Below, piece after piece: positions 33,114 to 41,040 of a stretch of 64,000 bases of DNA (positions are counted from its first letter, which is position 1; every line of letters begins with the position of its first letter). The position numbers were made by a program, and so were the translations under genes. The DNA is from an uncultured Sulfurovum sp. (lineage in GTDB: Bacteria > Campylobacterota > Campylobacteria > Campylobacterales > Sulfurovaceae), in contig CACVAP010000093.1 in assembly GCA_902727895.1 (NCBI GenBank), forward strand, positions 42,253-106,252, written 5' to 3'. A model generated the notes under the pieces. That model was not told where the DNA came from and did no database searches. It saw nothing but the letters and a program-made list of their open reading frames with translations.

Positions 33114-34857
33114 CTTTTTTTTCTCCTAGTGTTAATCGTTTCAACCAAAGTATCTCATAAGGTTGTAGTTTTAGTAAAGGCTTCTCAATATGTTGATGTG
33201 AAATAATATCAATTAATTTTCCTTCAACATGCGAAGACAAATCCAAATCTTGCTCTTCATTTGTAAAGTTGTGTAATGCAATAAGGTAATCATTCTCATC
33301 TTTAGAGTAACGTTTAACAGCAAAAATCTCTTTGCTAAATGTTAAGAACTCAAACTTTGAAAAAGGATCAAAACAAGGCTCATGAATACGTATTGAGATG
33401 AGTTGCTTATAACGCTTAAAAAGATTGTTTCGTAAACTTCCCTCTTCATCCAACTCCTCTTTAATGTTGTCAAAGTTTAACTTCTCACGGTTAATTGTTC
33501 GATTTCGTCGTGTTTTACGTACAGCTTCATGATAGTTTTGAGAACCAACCAATGAATGAAAATAAATACCTGGAACACCTGGCATAGCTAAGGTGACAGC
33601 TTGAGCCATAATCATTCGTTTCAGTCGTAAGGTATCATCCTCTTTAGGATCAGTTAAAATATCCATGTAACTACAGTTTAACTCATATGGTAACTTAACA
33701 TCCCCAGCTGTACGATACGAAACCAAACCACCATGTGATTCACAAGTATTTACCAAAAGGTTCAACTCTTTATCATTCAAAATGTCACTTACAGCCCTTA
33801 CTCCTATACCATCATGACTGGCTGTAAAATTAAAAAAACAAACTTTATCAGAAGGTAAATCCAGACTTTTTGCCCATGTTGTTAGTTTTGTTGTGTCTCC
33901 TTCAAGTATGGAAAATGCTAACAAAGGAGGCAGTGTAAAGTTATAAACCATCTGGGCTTCATCATTTCCTGTTCCAAAATAAGAGACATTCTCATGGTGA
34001 GGAACATTCGTTTCTGTAATAATAAAGACCTCTGGAGCCACAGCATGAATAACATCACGCATTAACTGAATCAACTCATGTGTCTGAGGAAGGTGGATAC
34101 ACGTTGAACCAAGGGCTTTCCAAATAAAAGCAATGGCATCAAGTCGCAGAAGTTTAGCTCCTTTTTCAACATAAAAAAGCAGTACATCCAAAACAGCAAT
34201 TAAAACTTTATAATTTGCATAGTTCAAATCAACTTGGTCAGCACTAAAGGTAGTCCAAATATTACGTATACATCCTTCATTATCCATAAACTCTGTAAGT
34301 AATGGAGAGGTTCTAGGACGTACGACATCACTTAAGTTCGTTGAAGGATCTACGTCCATAAAAAAGTTATGATATTGAGGATTATCATTGAGATACTCTT
34401 CAAACCATGAACTTAATTGGCTCATATGGTTAATTACTCCATCAAACATTAAACGGTGTTCCCGTCCAAGTGCTTCAATGTCACGCCATGAACCTTTAAG
34501 GGGACAAACCCCTTTATAGTCAACAATGGAAAAACCATCATCACTCGAATAAGGATAAAAAGGCAAAATATGTACGGTATTAATACAGTTTTGCACATAC
34601 TCATTTAAAAACTTATTTAAAGTAGCCAGTGCTGTTTCACCTTCATGAAAAATTTGATCACCATAAGTAATTAAAATAACATCTTTTTCACTCATGATAT
34701 AAGTTTCACTCTTAATCCGTCGTTGATATTCTTCAATAAGTGTTATGATTTCAGCATAAGCATTCTGATTCACCTCTTTATCGTTATAGATAATTTCTAA
34801 TGAAACCTTGATGCGTTCTAAACGTTCTTCAATGCTGTATTCTTCTGTTGTTTCCAC
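33106..34857 (-). CDS. GH13 glycoside phosphorylase, probably glucosylglycerate phosphorylase
   Basis: Phosphorolyses a glucoside to glucose 1-phosphate. It is a GH13 subfamily-18 type protein of 583 residues with the TIM barrel residues clear: nucleophile D240 (KLLRLDAIAF), acid/base E282 (FIITETNVPH) and D349 (NFTASHDGIGVR). The length is closer to glucosylglycerate phosphorylases such as E. coli YcjM than to sucrose phosphorylases (about 500). Neighbours encode glucosyl-phosphoglycerate synthase and glycerate kinase, which favours glucosylglycerate as substrate. GTG start at 34855-34857 shares a base with the upstream stop (TAGTG). Sucrose phosphorylase is the alternative. Confidence 0.8.
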   Translation of the reverse strand: METTEEYSIEERLERIKVSLEIIYNDKEVNQNAYAEIITLIEEYQRRIKSETYIMSEKDVILITYGDQIFHEGETALATLNKFLNEYVQNCINTVHILPFYPYSSDDGFSIVDYKGVCPLKGSWRDIEALGREHRLMFDGVINHMSQLSSWFEEYLNDNPQYHNFFMDVDPSTNLSDVVRPRTSPLLTEFMDNEGCIRNIWTTFSADQVDLNYANYKVLIAVLDVLLFYVEKGAKLLRLDAIAFIWKALGSTCIHLPQTHELIQLMRDVIHAVAPEVFIITETNVPHHENVSYFGTGNDEAQMVYNFTLPPLLAFSILEGDTTKLTTWAKSLDLPSDKVCFFNFTASHDGIGVRAVSDILNDKELNLLVNTCESHGGLVSYRTAGDVKLPYELNCSYMDILTDPKEDDTLRLKRMIMAQAVTLAMPGVPGIYFHSLVGSQNYHEAVRKTRRNRTINREKLNFDNIKEELDEEGSLRNNLFKRYKQLISIRIHEPCFDPFSKFEFLTFSKEIFAVKRYSKDENDYLIALHNFTNEEQDLDLSSHVEGKLIDIISHQHIEKPLLKLQPYEILWLKRLTLGEKKDD

Positions 34858-36080
34858 TACTTATTATCCTCCTCTACCGTACTAATGAATTGTTCTGAAA
34901 CTTCAGGTAGAACAGAGCGTAAACTTACCCATGCAGAAAGAGAAGGTACGCCAAGAGGATCTTCTAAAAATAGACTACAAGCTTCTTTCAGAGATTTATC
35001 AAATGTCTCAACAGCATCTATCTCTTTTTTACGATCAAATTCCAAAGCATTAAACTTCGCCACAGCATCATAACGTGCTATTGCCTTTCGACTTTCATAA
35101 AAAAATGAGCTTCGTAACGTGGTCAACGACTCTTTAGAAAAGGTCACCCCTCGTTGAGACATCACTCTAAAAATGGTTTGTGCAATGTCAATGGACATCT
35201 TCGCCACACCCCCTTCAAGTGCTTGAGATGGATTGTCACCCGTTAACGCTTGATGCTTATGTTCATAACTCTCCATAATTTCTGTCTGGCAAATTCTTCT
35301 CACTGAAGTATTATCATAAACTTCACTCAAAGTTGAAACTTCTAAACCCCATGTAGGTGAAATTCGAATACCTCTTGCAAGGGTACGAATAAAAGCAAAC
35401 TCCCCAGAGAGGGCATACCTAAAGCTATCCATATATTCTAAATAATCACTTGTACCATAAGTACTTTTTAATGCTTTAATAAGAGGTGAATAGAAAAGTC
35501 GTGTTACCCGTCCATGAAGTTTATTGGTAACCCGTGAGTAGTACCCTTTATTAAATTCAAAATCCAATGCTGGATGCACAATCGGATAAAAAAGCCGTGC
35601 TGGAATGTCACGGCTATAGTTGACAATATCACAATCATGCAAAGCAAAAGCATAGGCACTGTTATCGGACAAGGCATAACCTAGCATTGTCCAAACATTT
35701 CGTCCTTTTCCTTTGATATCAACGCTTCTAAAGCCTTGTTCTTCAAACTTACCATAAAGTTTTTGCACATTAGGTCCATCATTCCAAAGAACATCCACAC
35801 GAACATCCAAGACCGACATAATTTTTTTAACCTTTTCAAACTCTTCTTCCGTCGCTCTATCTAAACCTAAAATAATTTTATAAAGATATTTCACACCTTT
35901 TAACTCATCCAATATCTTTTGCATTGCTGGAGTTTCAAATTCAGAGTACAGTGCTGGAAGCAGTAAAACCATATTATGTCTACTGGAAAACTTCTCTAAC
36001 TCTTCTTCGATGTCCTCCAGTTTTCTATTTCCAACATCTTGCAGTGTTGTAATTGTTCCATTTTGAAAAAAATCTGCCAT
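34857..36080 (-). CDS. gpgS: glucosyl-3-phosphoglycerate synthase (GT81 type)
   Basis: Transfers glucose from UDP-glucose to 3-phosphoglycerate. It has 407 residues with the GT-A sugar-nucleotide region VLLLPALYSEFETPAM, GKGRNVWTMLGYAL and the metal site ALHDCDIVNY (D149, D151), then FNKGYYSRV, RLFYSPLI and GEFAFIRTLARGIRI. This is the pattern of bacterial GpgS and archaeal/bacterial MpgS-related enzymes. The HAD phosphatase two genes upstream would complete glucosylglycerate. The mannosyl version is the alternative, though no GDP-mannose gene is adjacent. Confidence 0.85.
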   Translation of the reverse strand: MADFFQNGTITTLQDVGNRKLEDIEEELEKFSSRHNMVLLLPALYSEFETPAMQKILDELKGVKYLYKIILGLDRATEEEFEKVKKIMSVLDVRVDVLWNDGPNVQKLYGKFEEQGFRSVDIKGKGRNVWTMLGYALSDNSAYAFALHDCDIVNYSRDIPARLFYPIVHPALDFEFNKGYYSRVTNKLHGRVTRLFYSPLIKALKSTYGTSDYLEYMDSFRYALSGEFAFIRTLARGIRISPTWGLEVSTLSEVYDNTSVRRICQTEIMESYEHKHQALTGDNPSQALEGGVAKMSIDIAQTIFRVMSQRGVTFSKESLTTLRSSFFYESRKAIARYDAVAKFNALEFDRKKEIDAVETFDKSLKEACSLFLEDPLGVPSLSAWVSLRSVLPEVSEQFISTVEEDNK

Positions 36081-36089
36081 ATTAGTCCT

Positions 36090-37244
36090 TTATTTTTTTA
36101 ATACCATAATAAAATCCATTACATTCGTACTTGTCGCACCAATCGTAAAGTCATAACCTAACTGTTTAAAGAAACCATAACTATCTGAGTTTTTTAGATA
36201 CTCTTTTGGATTTAACCCTTGCTTTTTCATTTCTTTGTAAATACCAACATCTAAAAAAGCTCCTGTTGCTGGTGAATTACCATCAATACCATCACTTCCA
36301 GCAACTAAAATTGAAATATTTTTGCTAACAACCTCTTCTAGTAAGAGTCGTAAAGCCAGCTCTTGATTCCGTCCACCTTGACCACTCCCTTTTACTTTAG
36401 TGGTTGTTTCCCCACCAAAAAGAAGCACAAAACTATCGTACTTTTTATCATATTTCCGAATCTCTTCAACCAGATATTCTGTGGCTTTTTTTGAAGCTTT
36501 ATTCAAGGTTGTTGTAACAATTTCAACTTTATCCACTTCTTTAGCCATAAACTTTTTTGCTTTTTCCAAAGCAATGCTATTGTTTGCAATCACATGGTGA
36601 GGTATCTGTCCGTTACGCATGGGTGCTGAACCAATGGTTTTTAAATCATCACCAATAACATCACTAAGTACCAAAACCACGCCTCTAGCTTTAGTATGGC
36701 TCGCTAACTTTCCACCTTTAACTTGTGAAATCGCTTTACGTACACTGTTCAATGCTTTGATATCAATCCCCGAACCCAATAAGGCTACGGATACTTTCTG
36801 AAAATCATCTAAACTTAATCCATACACAGGCTTTTCAATCATGGCTGAAGCACCTCCTGAAAGACAGAAAACAAAGAAGTCATCTTCTTCCAGCGTTTCC
36901 ATATTGCTAATCAGTTTTTGCGTTACTTTCAAACTCTTCTTAGAGACCAAAGGATGTGTAGAACGATAATGATTCATCTTATTCAAGCTACCTTTTTGAT
37001 GTGAAATCGCAACACCACCATCAAGATGTTCACCCAAAACTTCTTCACATACTTTTGCCATTTCAAATCCTGCTTTTCCCACTGAAAAACAATAAAGTTT
37101 ATTAAAACTCTCTAAAGGATATTTCTTATTACAAACAATAAGATTTTTCTCATCTACAGAAAGATTCTTAGGAATAATGGATTCAGCCTTAACAGCAGCA
37201 ATTGCTTTCTCATAACCTTTTATTAATAACGCTCTATTAGACAT
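36090..37244 (-). CDS. glycerate kinase, MOFRL/DUF4147 family
   Basis: Phosphorylates D-glycerate, here likely the glycerate released by the phosphorylase. It has 384 residues: an N-terminal DUF4147 domain with FSVGKAGFEMAKV, FFVFCLSGGASAMIEKP and LNSVRKAISQVKGGKLA, and a C-terminal MOFRL domain with VLLFGGETTTKVKGSGQGGRNQE (quoted in part) and AGSDGIDGNSPATGA. This family usually makes 2-phosphoglycerate. It overlaps the HAD phosphatase gene by eight bases and precedes gpgS by nine. Confidence 0.9.
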   Translation of the reverse strand: MSNRALLIKGYEKAIAAVKAESIIPKNLSVDEKNLIVCNKKYPLESFNKLYCFSVGKAGFEMAKVCEEVLGEHLDGGVAISHQKGSLNKMNHYRSTHPLVSKKSLKVTQKLISNMETLEEDDFFVFCLSGGASAMIEKPVYGLSLDDFQKVSVALLGSGIDIKALNSVRKAISQVKGGKLASHTKARGVVLVLSDVIGDDLKTIGSAPMRNGQIPHHVIANNSIALEKAKKFMAKEVDKVEIVTTTLNKASKKATEYLVEEIRKYDKKYDSFVLLFGGETTTKVKGSGQGGRNQELALRLLLEEVVSKNISILVAGSDGIDGNSPATGAFLDVGIYKEMKKQGLNPKEYLKNSDSYGFFKQLGYDFTIGATSTNVMDFIMVLKK

Positions 37245-38031
37245 ATTTTAACACCATTTCATTCCAGCCTTTACTTCCCTCATAAGTTGATTTTTCTGTT
37301 TTCTCTAAGCCCGTTTCCAAATAACTTCCATCATGTTTTTGAATGACAATGGGTAAGTCAACACGTTCCAACATAGGAAGGTCATTTTCACTGTCACCCA
37401 GTGCCATCGAATAAACTTTTTCATTATATAAACGTTCAAAAAGTTCAATGGTTTCAATCACAGCGATACCCTTATCTTGTAATTCTCCCATAAGATGATA
37501 AAAACGTCCACCTTTGGTTATTTTAAGTTCATAGCCCTTTGCCAACTCTGTTAACTCTTGTAATTTACTTTCATCTTTCATAATAAACGGTTCAGAAAAG
37601 TCACGCTGTTTTGCTAAAAATACACTTCCCTGTGCTAAGCCTGTTAACTCACCTACTTTAGCATCAGACATATCACTCATTCCTAACATTCCATACTCTT
37701 CTTTATAAAGTCTATAAAAATTTAAAATCCTACTATAAGGTTGACCAAAGAGCATAATTTTTTTATCTTCATACCCATTCAAAATAGATAAGTCTAAGCC
37801 TTGATAATTTTCTGGAATAAAAAATGCAGCTCCATTTTCCACAATGAAAGGTTCACTTATGCCTACTTTTTCTTGTAATAGTTCAACTTCAGACTTTGTT
37901 TTACTTGTGGTAAATATGAGAGGAATTCCAGCCTCTTTAATTTTTTTAAGTGCCTCAAAAGACTCGTCAAAAGCGTAGTTATGATGGTTTAAAAAGGTAC
38001 CATCTAAATCTGTAAATATTAATCGTTTCAT
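37237..38031 (-). CDS. HAD phosphatase, mannosyl/glucosyl-3-phosphoglycerate phosphatase family
   Basis: Likely removes phosphate from glucosyl-3-phosphoglycerate. The frame extends to 38130, but the HAD motif RLIFTDLDGTF begins right after the ATG at 38029-38031, so I use that start (264 codons, normal for MPGP-type enzymes). Catalytic Asp residues are D8 and D10; the second motif IFTTSKTKSEVE and the metal motif LGDSENDLPML are present, as is the C2 cap region with KITKGGRFYHLMG. It is the first gene of the glucosylglycerate set. Confidence 0.83.
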   Translation of the reverse strand: MKRLIFTDLDGTFLNHHNYAFDESFEALKKIKEAGIPLIFTTSKTKSEVELLQEKVGISEPFIVENGAAFFIPENYQGLDLSILNGYEDKKIMLFGQPYSRILNFYRLYKEEYGMLGMSDMSDAKVGELTGLAQGSVFLAKQRDFSEPFIMKDESKLQELTELAKGYELKITKGGRFYHLMGELQDKGIAVIETIELFERLYNEKVYSMALGDSENDLPMLERVDLPIVIQKHDGSYLETGLEKTEKSTYEGSKGWNEMVLKYV

Positions 38032-38195
38032 AACAACATAATAACACAACAATGTTTCTTTATTAATCATAATTTTGTATATATTATAATCAAAAAGTAA
38101 CAAACCATCTCTTCTAAACTTAAATAACACTCATTTTTCATCAATTATTCGTTACAATTATCCTATCATCTTCAATTACAGGAAATCAACCCCTT

Positions 38196-39761
38196 ATGAA
38201 AAAACGCTTTATTCAATTTGCTTTTATAGCACCCATCATCATTTTACTTTTAACTTTTCTTTACCCCTCTGTTTCATGGTTATTTATCCCCTATCTTCTT
38301 ATTACGGTTATGGGATTTTATGACATTAATCAGACCAAACACTCCCTATGGCACAACTACCCTGTTTTGGGTCGCTTTCGTTGGGTCTTAGAAGAGTTAC
38401 GCCCACCCATACGCCAATACTTCATCGAATCCGACATCGACGGCGTTCCTTTTAACCGTCAAACACGGGGCTTAGTCTATCGACGTTCAAAAAAACAGAT
38501 GAGTACCATCCCTTTTGGAACCAAGGTCGATGTCTATAAATCAGGGTATGAATGGATAGGTCACTCACTCAACGCCATTAATGCCCATACTTTAGAACAA
38601 AGCCCCCGTGTTTTAATCGGAAAGAACAGTTGTTCACAACCCTATTTGGCAAGTGTGCTAAACATCTCAGGTATGAGTTTTGGAGCATTAAGTTCCAACG
38701 CCATTTTAGCCCTAGGACATGGAGCCAAAATAGGAAACTTCGCCCTTAACACAGGCGAAGGTGGACTAAGTCATTATCACCTAGATTCAGGAGCTGATTT
38801 AATTTGGCAAATTGGGACAGGGTACTTTGGTTGTCGTAATGAAGCAGGCACATTCTGTAATGAAACCTTTAAAGAAAAAGCCATCCTTCCCAATGTAAAA
38901 ATGATAGAAATCAAACTTTCACAAGGAGCAAAACCTGGACATGGAGGAATTTTACCAGCCAACAAAAATAGTTCTGAAATTGCCAAAGTAAGAGGCGTTG
39001 AACCCAATACCCAAGTTGACTCACCTCCAAGACATACAGCTTTTAACAACTACTCTGAACTTTTAGAATTCATTGAGAATCTACGTGAACTAAGTAATGG
39101 GAAACCTGTTGGATTTAAACTTGCCATTGGACAAAAAGAAGAGTTCATAGAACTTTGTGAGACCATGTACAAAACAGGCATAAAACCTGACTTCATCACT
39201 GTTGATGGAGGAGAAGGAGGAACAGGTGCAGCCCCTGTAGAGTACACCAACTCAGTAGGAATGCCCCTACGTGAAGCCTTAGTCTTTGTAACCGACACAC
39301 TCATAGGCTTTGATTTGAAAAAAGATATTAAAATCATCGCTTCAGGACGTATCATTGATGGAATGGATATGGTCAAAGTAACAGCCTTAGGGGCTGACCT
39401 CTGTGCCAGTGCAAGAGGAATGATGTTTGCTTTAGGGTGCATCCAAGCCTTACAATGTCACAAAAACAAATGTCCCACAGGCATTGCCACACAAAATAAA
39501 TCACTCTCTAAAGCCTTAGTAGTAGAAGACAAAAAACAACGTATCGCCAACTTTCATGAAGAAACCCTCAAAAGCTTTGTAGAGATCTACGCCTCAGCAG
39601 GATTGTCTCACCCCGACCAGCTAAACCGTACCCATATTTTTTACCGTATTAGCCAAACCGACTACAAACGCTACGATCAACTTTTTGTTCCTTTAGAAAC
39701 AGGAGCTTTACTGAAAGCACCTTACCCTGAAGGGTATGGGCATTATATGGGGAAGGTGTAA
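38196..39761 (+). CDS. FMN-binding glutamate-synthase-like protein
   Basis: A 521-residue protein of the GltB-C (FMN, Fe-S) family without the glutaminase domain. Two membrane segments (about 8-25 and 27-45) are followed by a TIM-barrel with LNISGMSFGALSSNAI, LNTGEGGLSHYH, SQGAKPGHGGILPA, TVDGGEGGTGAAP and the cysteine cluster QCHKNKCPTGIATQ. The family is often called ferredoxin-dependent or archaeal-type GltB; its true electron donor is unknown. GGAAAT precedes the ATG. It is alone on the plus strand and divergent from the glucosylglycerate genes, and base composition is visibly higher in C than the neighbours. Confidence 0.85.
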   Translation: MKKRFIQFAFIAPIIILLLTFLYPSVSWLFIPYLLITVMGFYDINQTKHSLWHNYPVLGRFRWVLEELRPPIRQYFIESDIDGVPFNRQTRGLVYRRSKKQMSTIPFGTKVDVYKSGYEWIGHSLNAINAHTLEQSPRVLIGKNSCSQPYLASVLNISGMSFGALSSNAILALGHGAKIGNFALNTGEGGLSHYHLDSGADLIWQIGTGYFGCRNEAGTFCNETFKEKAILPNVKMIEIKLSQGAKPGHGGILPANKNSSEIAKVRGVEPNTQVDSPPRHTAFNNYSELLEFIENLRELSNGKPVGFKLAIGQKEEFIELCETMYKTGIKPDFITVDGGEGGTGAAPVEYTNSVGMPLREALVFVTDTLIGFDLKKDIKIIASGRIIDGMDMVKVTALGADLCASARGMMFALGCIQALQCHKNKCPTGIATQNKSLSKALVVEDKKQRIANFHEETLKSFVEIYASAGLSHPDQLNRTHIFYRISQTDYKRYDQLFVPLETGALLKAPYPEGYGHYMGKV

Positions 39762-39925
39762 TTAATCTATTCTATTAAGCCAAAACTTATCATCTTTCTA
39801 CATCTACAATAGCTTTTAAAAAAGTAGGTTTAGTTTTTGGGTGTGAGTAAATCCTATATAGAAAAAAAACATTCCGAAACATTATTATTTCTTACTATTA
39901 GCATAAGTACAATATAACAAATAAG

Positions 39926-40969
39926 TTAATTTCCCAATGCACGCTGTACCATTCTATTTACATCCTCATTCATATTTAGGGGTATTAAAACAATATCATT
40001 ATTTTTATTTGCATAAACTCTAAATATTTCATCAGCAAAAGCTTGACCAACAGTACTAATATCTTCAAAATCAAATATTACATGTTTAAATTTTTCTACT
40101 CGAGTTAATAGTCGCTTAGCTTGTGAACGTGATACTAGTTTTTCATTTCCGTAAATTGCAAGCTTTACTGGAATTACAGTTTTATTAAATTGAGAAGTTC
40201 CCTCATCTTTTAAATCTTCTGTATATGCATCAAAAACATCTCGAATTAAGCGTTTTGATGTGATATCAATGACCATTACTACCATGGTTCCCATCTCTTC
40301 GACTTCAAGCTCTGAATCAAATAAAAAGTCAAACTTATTTTGATCATAATGGGAATAATTTAAACCCTTGGATTCAATTTCAAATTCATCAAACATACGG
40401 GAAGTAAAAAATATTCCTTCTCCAGTATGATTCTCTGGATCTGTAGTGAGTTTTCCTTTTGATAATTCCATAATAGCATGTCGTTCATCTTCTAAACTAC
40501 ATAACCTTTTAATACGTTTAAATATTCCTTCTCCATCATCCATAACAAACATGGTAACTTTTTCTTTATTACGATAGATATGTAAATGAACATTTTCTCC
40601 ACCTGAATGGTCAATTACATTATTAACCATTTCAGTAAAACCATAATGACAAATATCAATAATATTCTCTTCAAGTCCTTCAAATATAAAAGCAAAAGAG
40701 TTCCTCCAAACTACATCTTCAGATAAGCCTTCGCTTAAAGGAACTTTTATTCCATATTCACGCACAACTCCAAGTGTGTATCGCTTCCCTTTTCCTCTAC
40801 CTGTAGAGGTTATATAACCTTCTTTCTCAAGTCGCTTAATATGATTGTACACTGCTTGTGGTGTAATATTAAATATATTTGCTATATGACTAGAAATATC
40901 ATTCGGATGATGAACCACATCACGAATAATTTGTGTCCGAATTCGTATACCTTTTTCTTTATTATTCAT
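39926..40969 (-). CDS. winged-helix + HATPase + DUF4325 regulator
   Basis: A 347-residue protein with three parts. Residues about 10-70 are a winged helix (ISSHIANIFNITPQAVYNHI). Residues about 85-235 are a GHKL ATPase with the N box TEMVNNVIDHSGG (113-124), VMDDGEGIF (142-150) and HTGEGIFFTSRM (181-192). Residues about 255-345 are a STAS-like DUF4325 (SRSQAKRLLTRV, ISTVGQAFADEIFRVY). The makeup suggests a one-protein switch that joins DNA binding with an anti-sigma-like ATPase and its STAS partner. A palindrome lies just upstream, so it may autoregulate. No kinase partner is adjacent. Confidence 0.85.
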   Translation of the reverse strand: MNNKEKGIRIRTQIIRDVVHHPNDISSHIANIFNITPQAVYNHIKRLEKEGYITSTGRGKGKRYTLGVVREYGIKVPLSEGLSEDVVWRNSFAFIFEGLEENIIDICHYGFTEMVNNVIDHSGGENVHLHIYRNKEKVTMFVMDDGEGIFKRIKRLCSLEDERHAIMELSKGKLTTDPENHTGEGIFFTSRMFDEFEIESKGLNYSHYDQNKFDFLFDSELEVEEMGTMVVMVIDITSKRLIRDVFDAYTEDLKDEGTSQFNKTVIPVKLAIYGNEKLVSRSQAKRLLTRVEKFKHVIFDFEDISTVGQAFADEIFRVYANKNNDIVLIPLNMNEDVNRMVQRALGN

Positions 40970-40972
40970 AGC

Positions 40973-41027
40973 TATCCTTTAAGTAAATTAATTACTTAAA
41001 GGATAGCATACATTTACTTAAAGGATT
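40973..41027. promoter_or_regulatory. palindromic operator with a third half-site
   Basis: Perfect 14-bp arms tatcctttaagtaa and ttacttaaaggata (40973-40986 and 40992-41005) flank five bases. A third near-copy ttacttaaaggatt starts at 41014, 22 bases from the second arm. It sits directly before the start of the winged-helix regulator gene, so autoregulation is likely; binding is inference. Confidence 0.7.
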
Positions 41028-41040
41028 ATATACTATAAAA

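Noticed and set aside
38777..39442. Two minus-strand ORFs (90 and 130 codons) inside the GltB-like gene
   Set aside because: They lie opposite a conserved FMN-binding domain; long antisense frames are expected from its C-rich third positions.
39762..39925. Possible small gene or RNA between convergent genes
   Set aside because: No open frame with a ribosome site and no clear hairpin; AT-rich spacer only.
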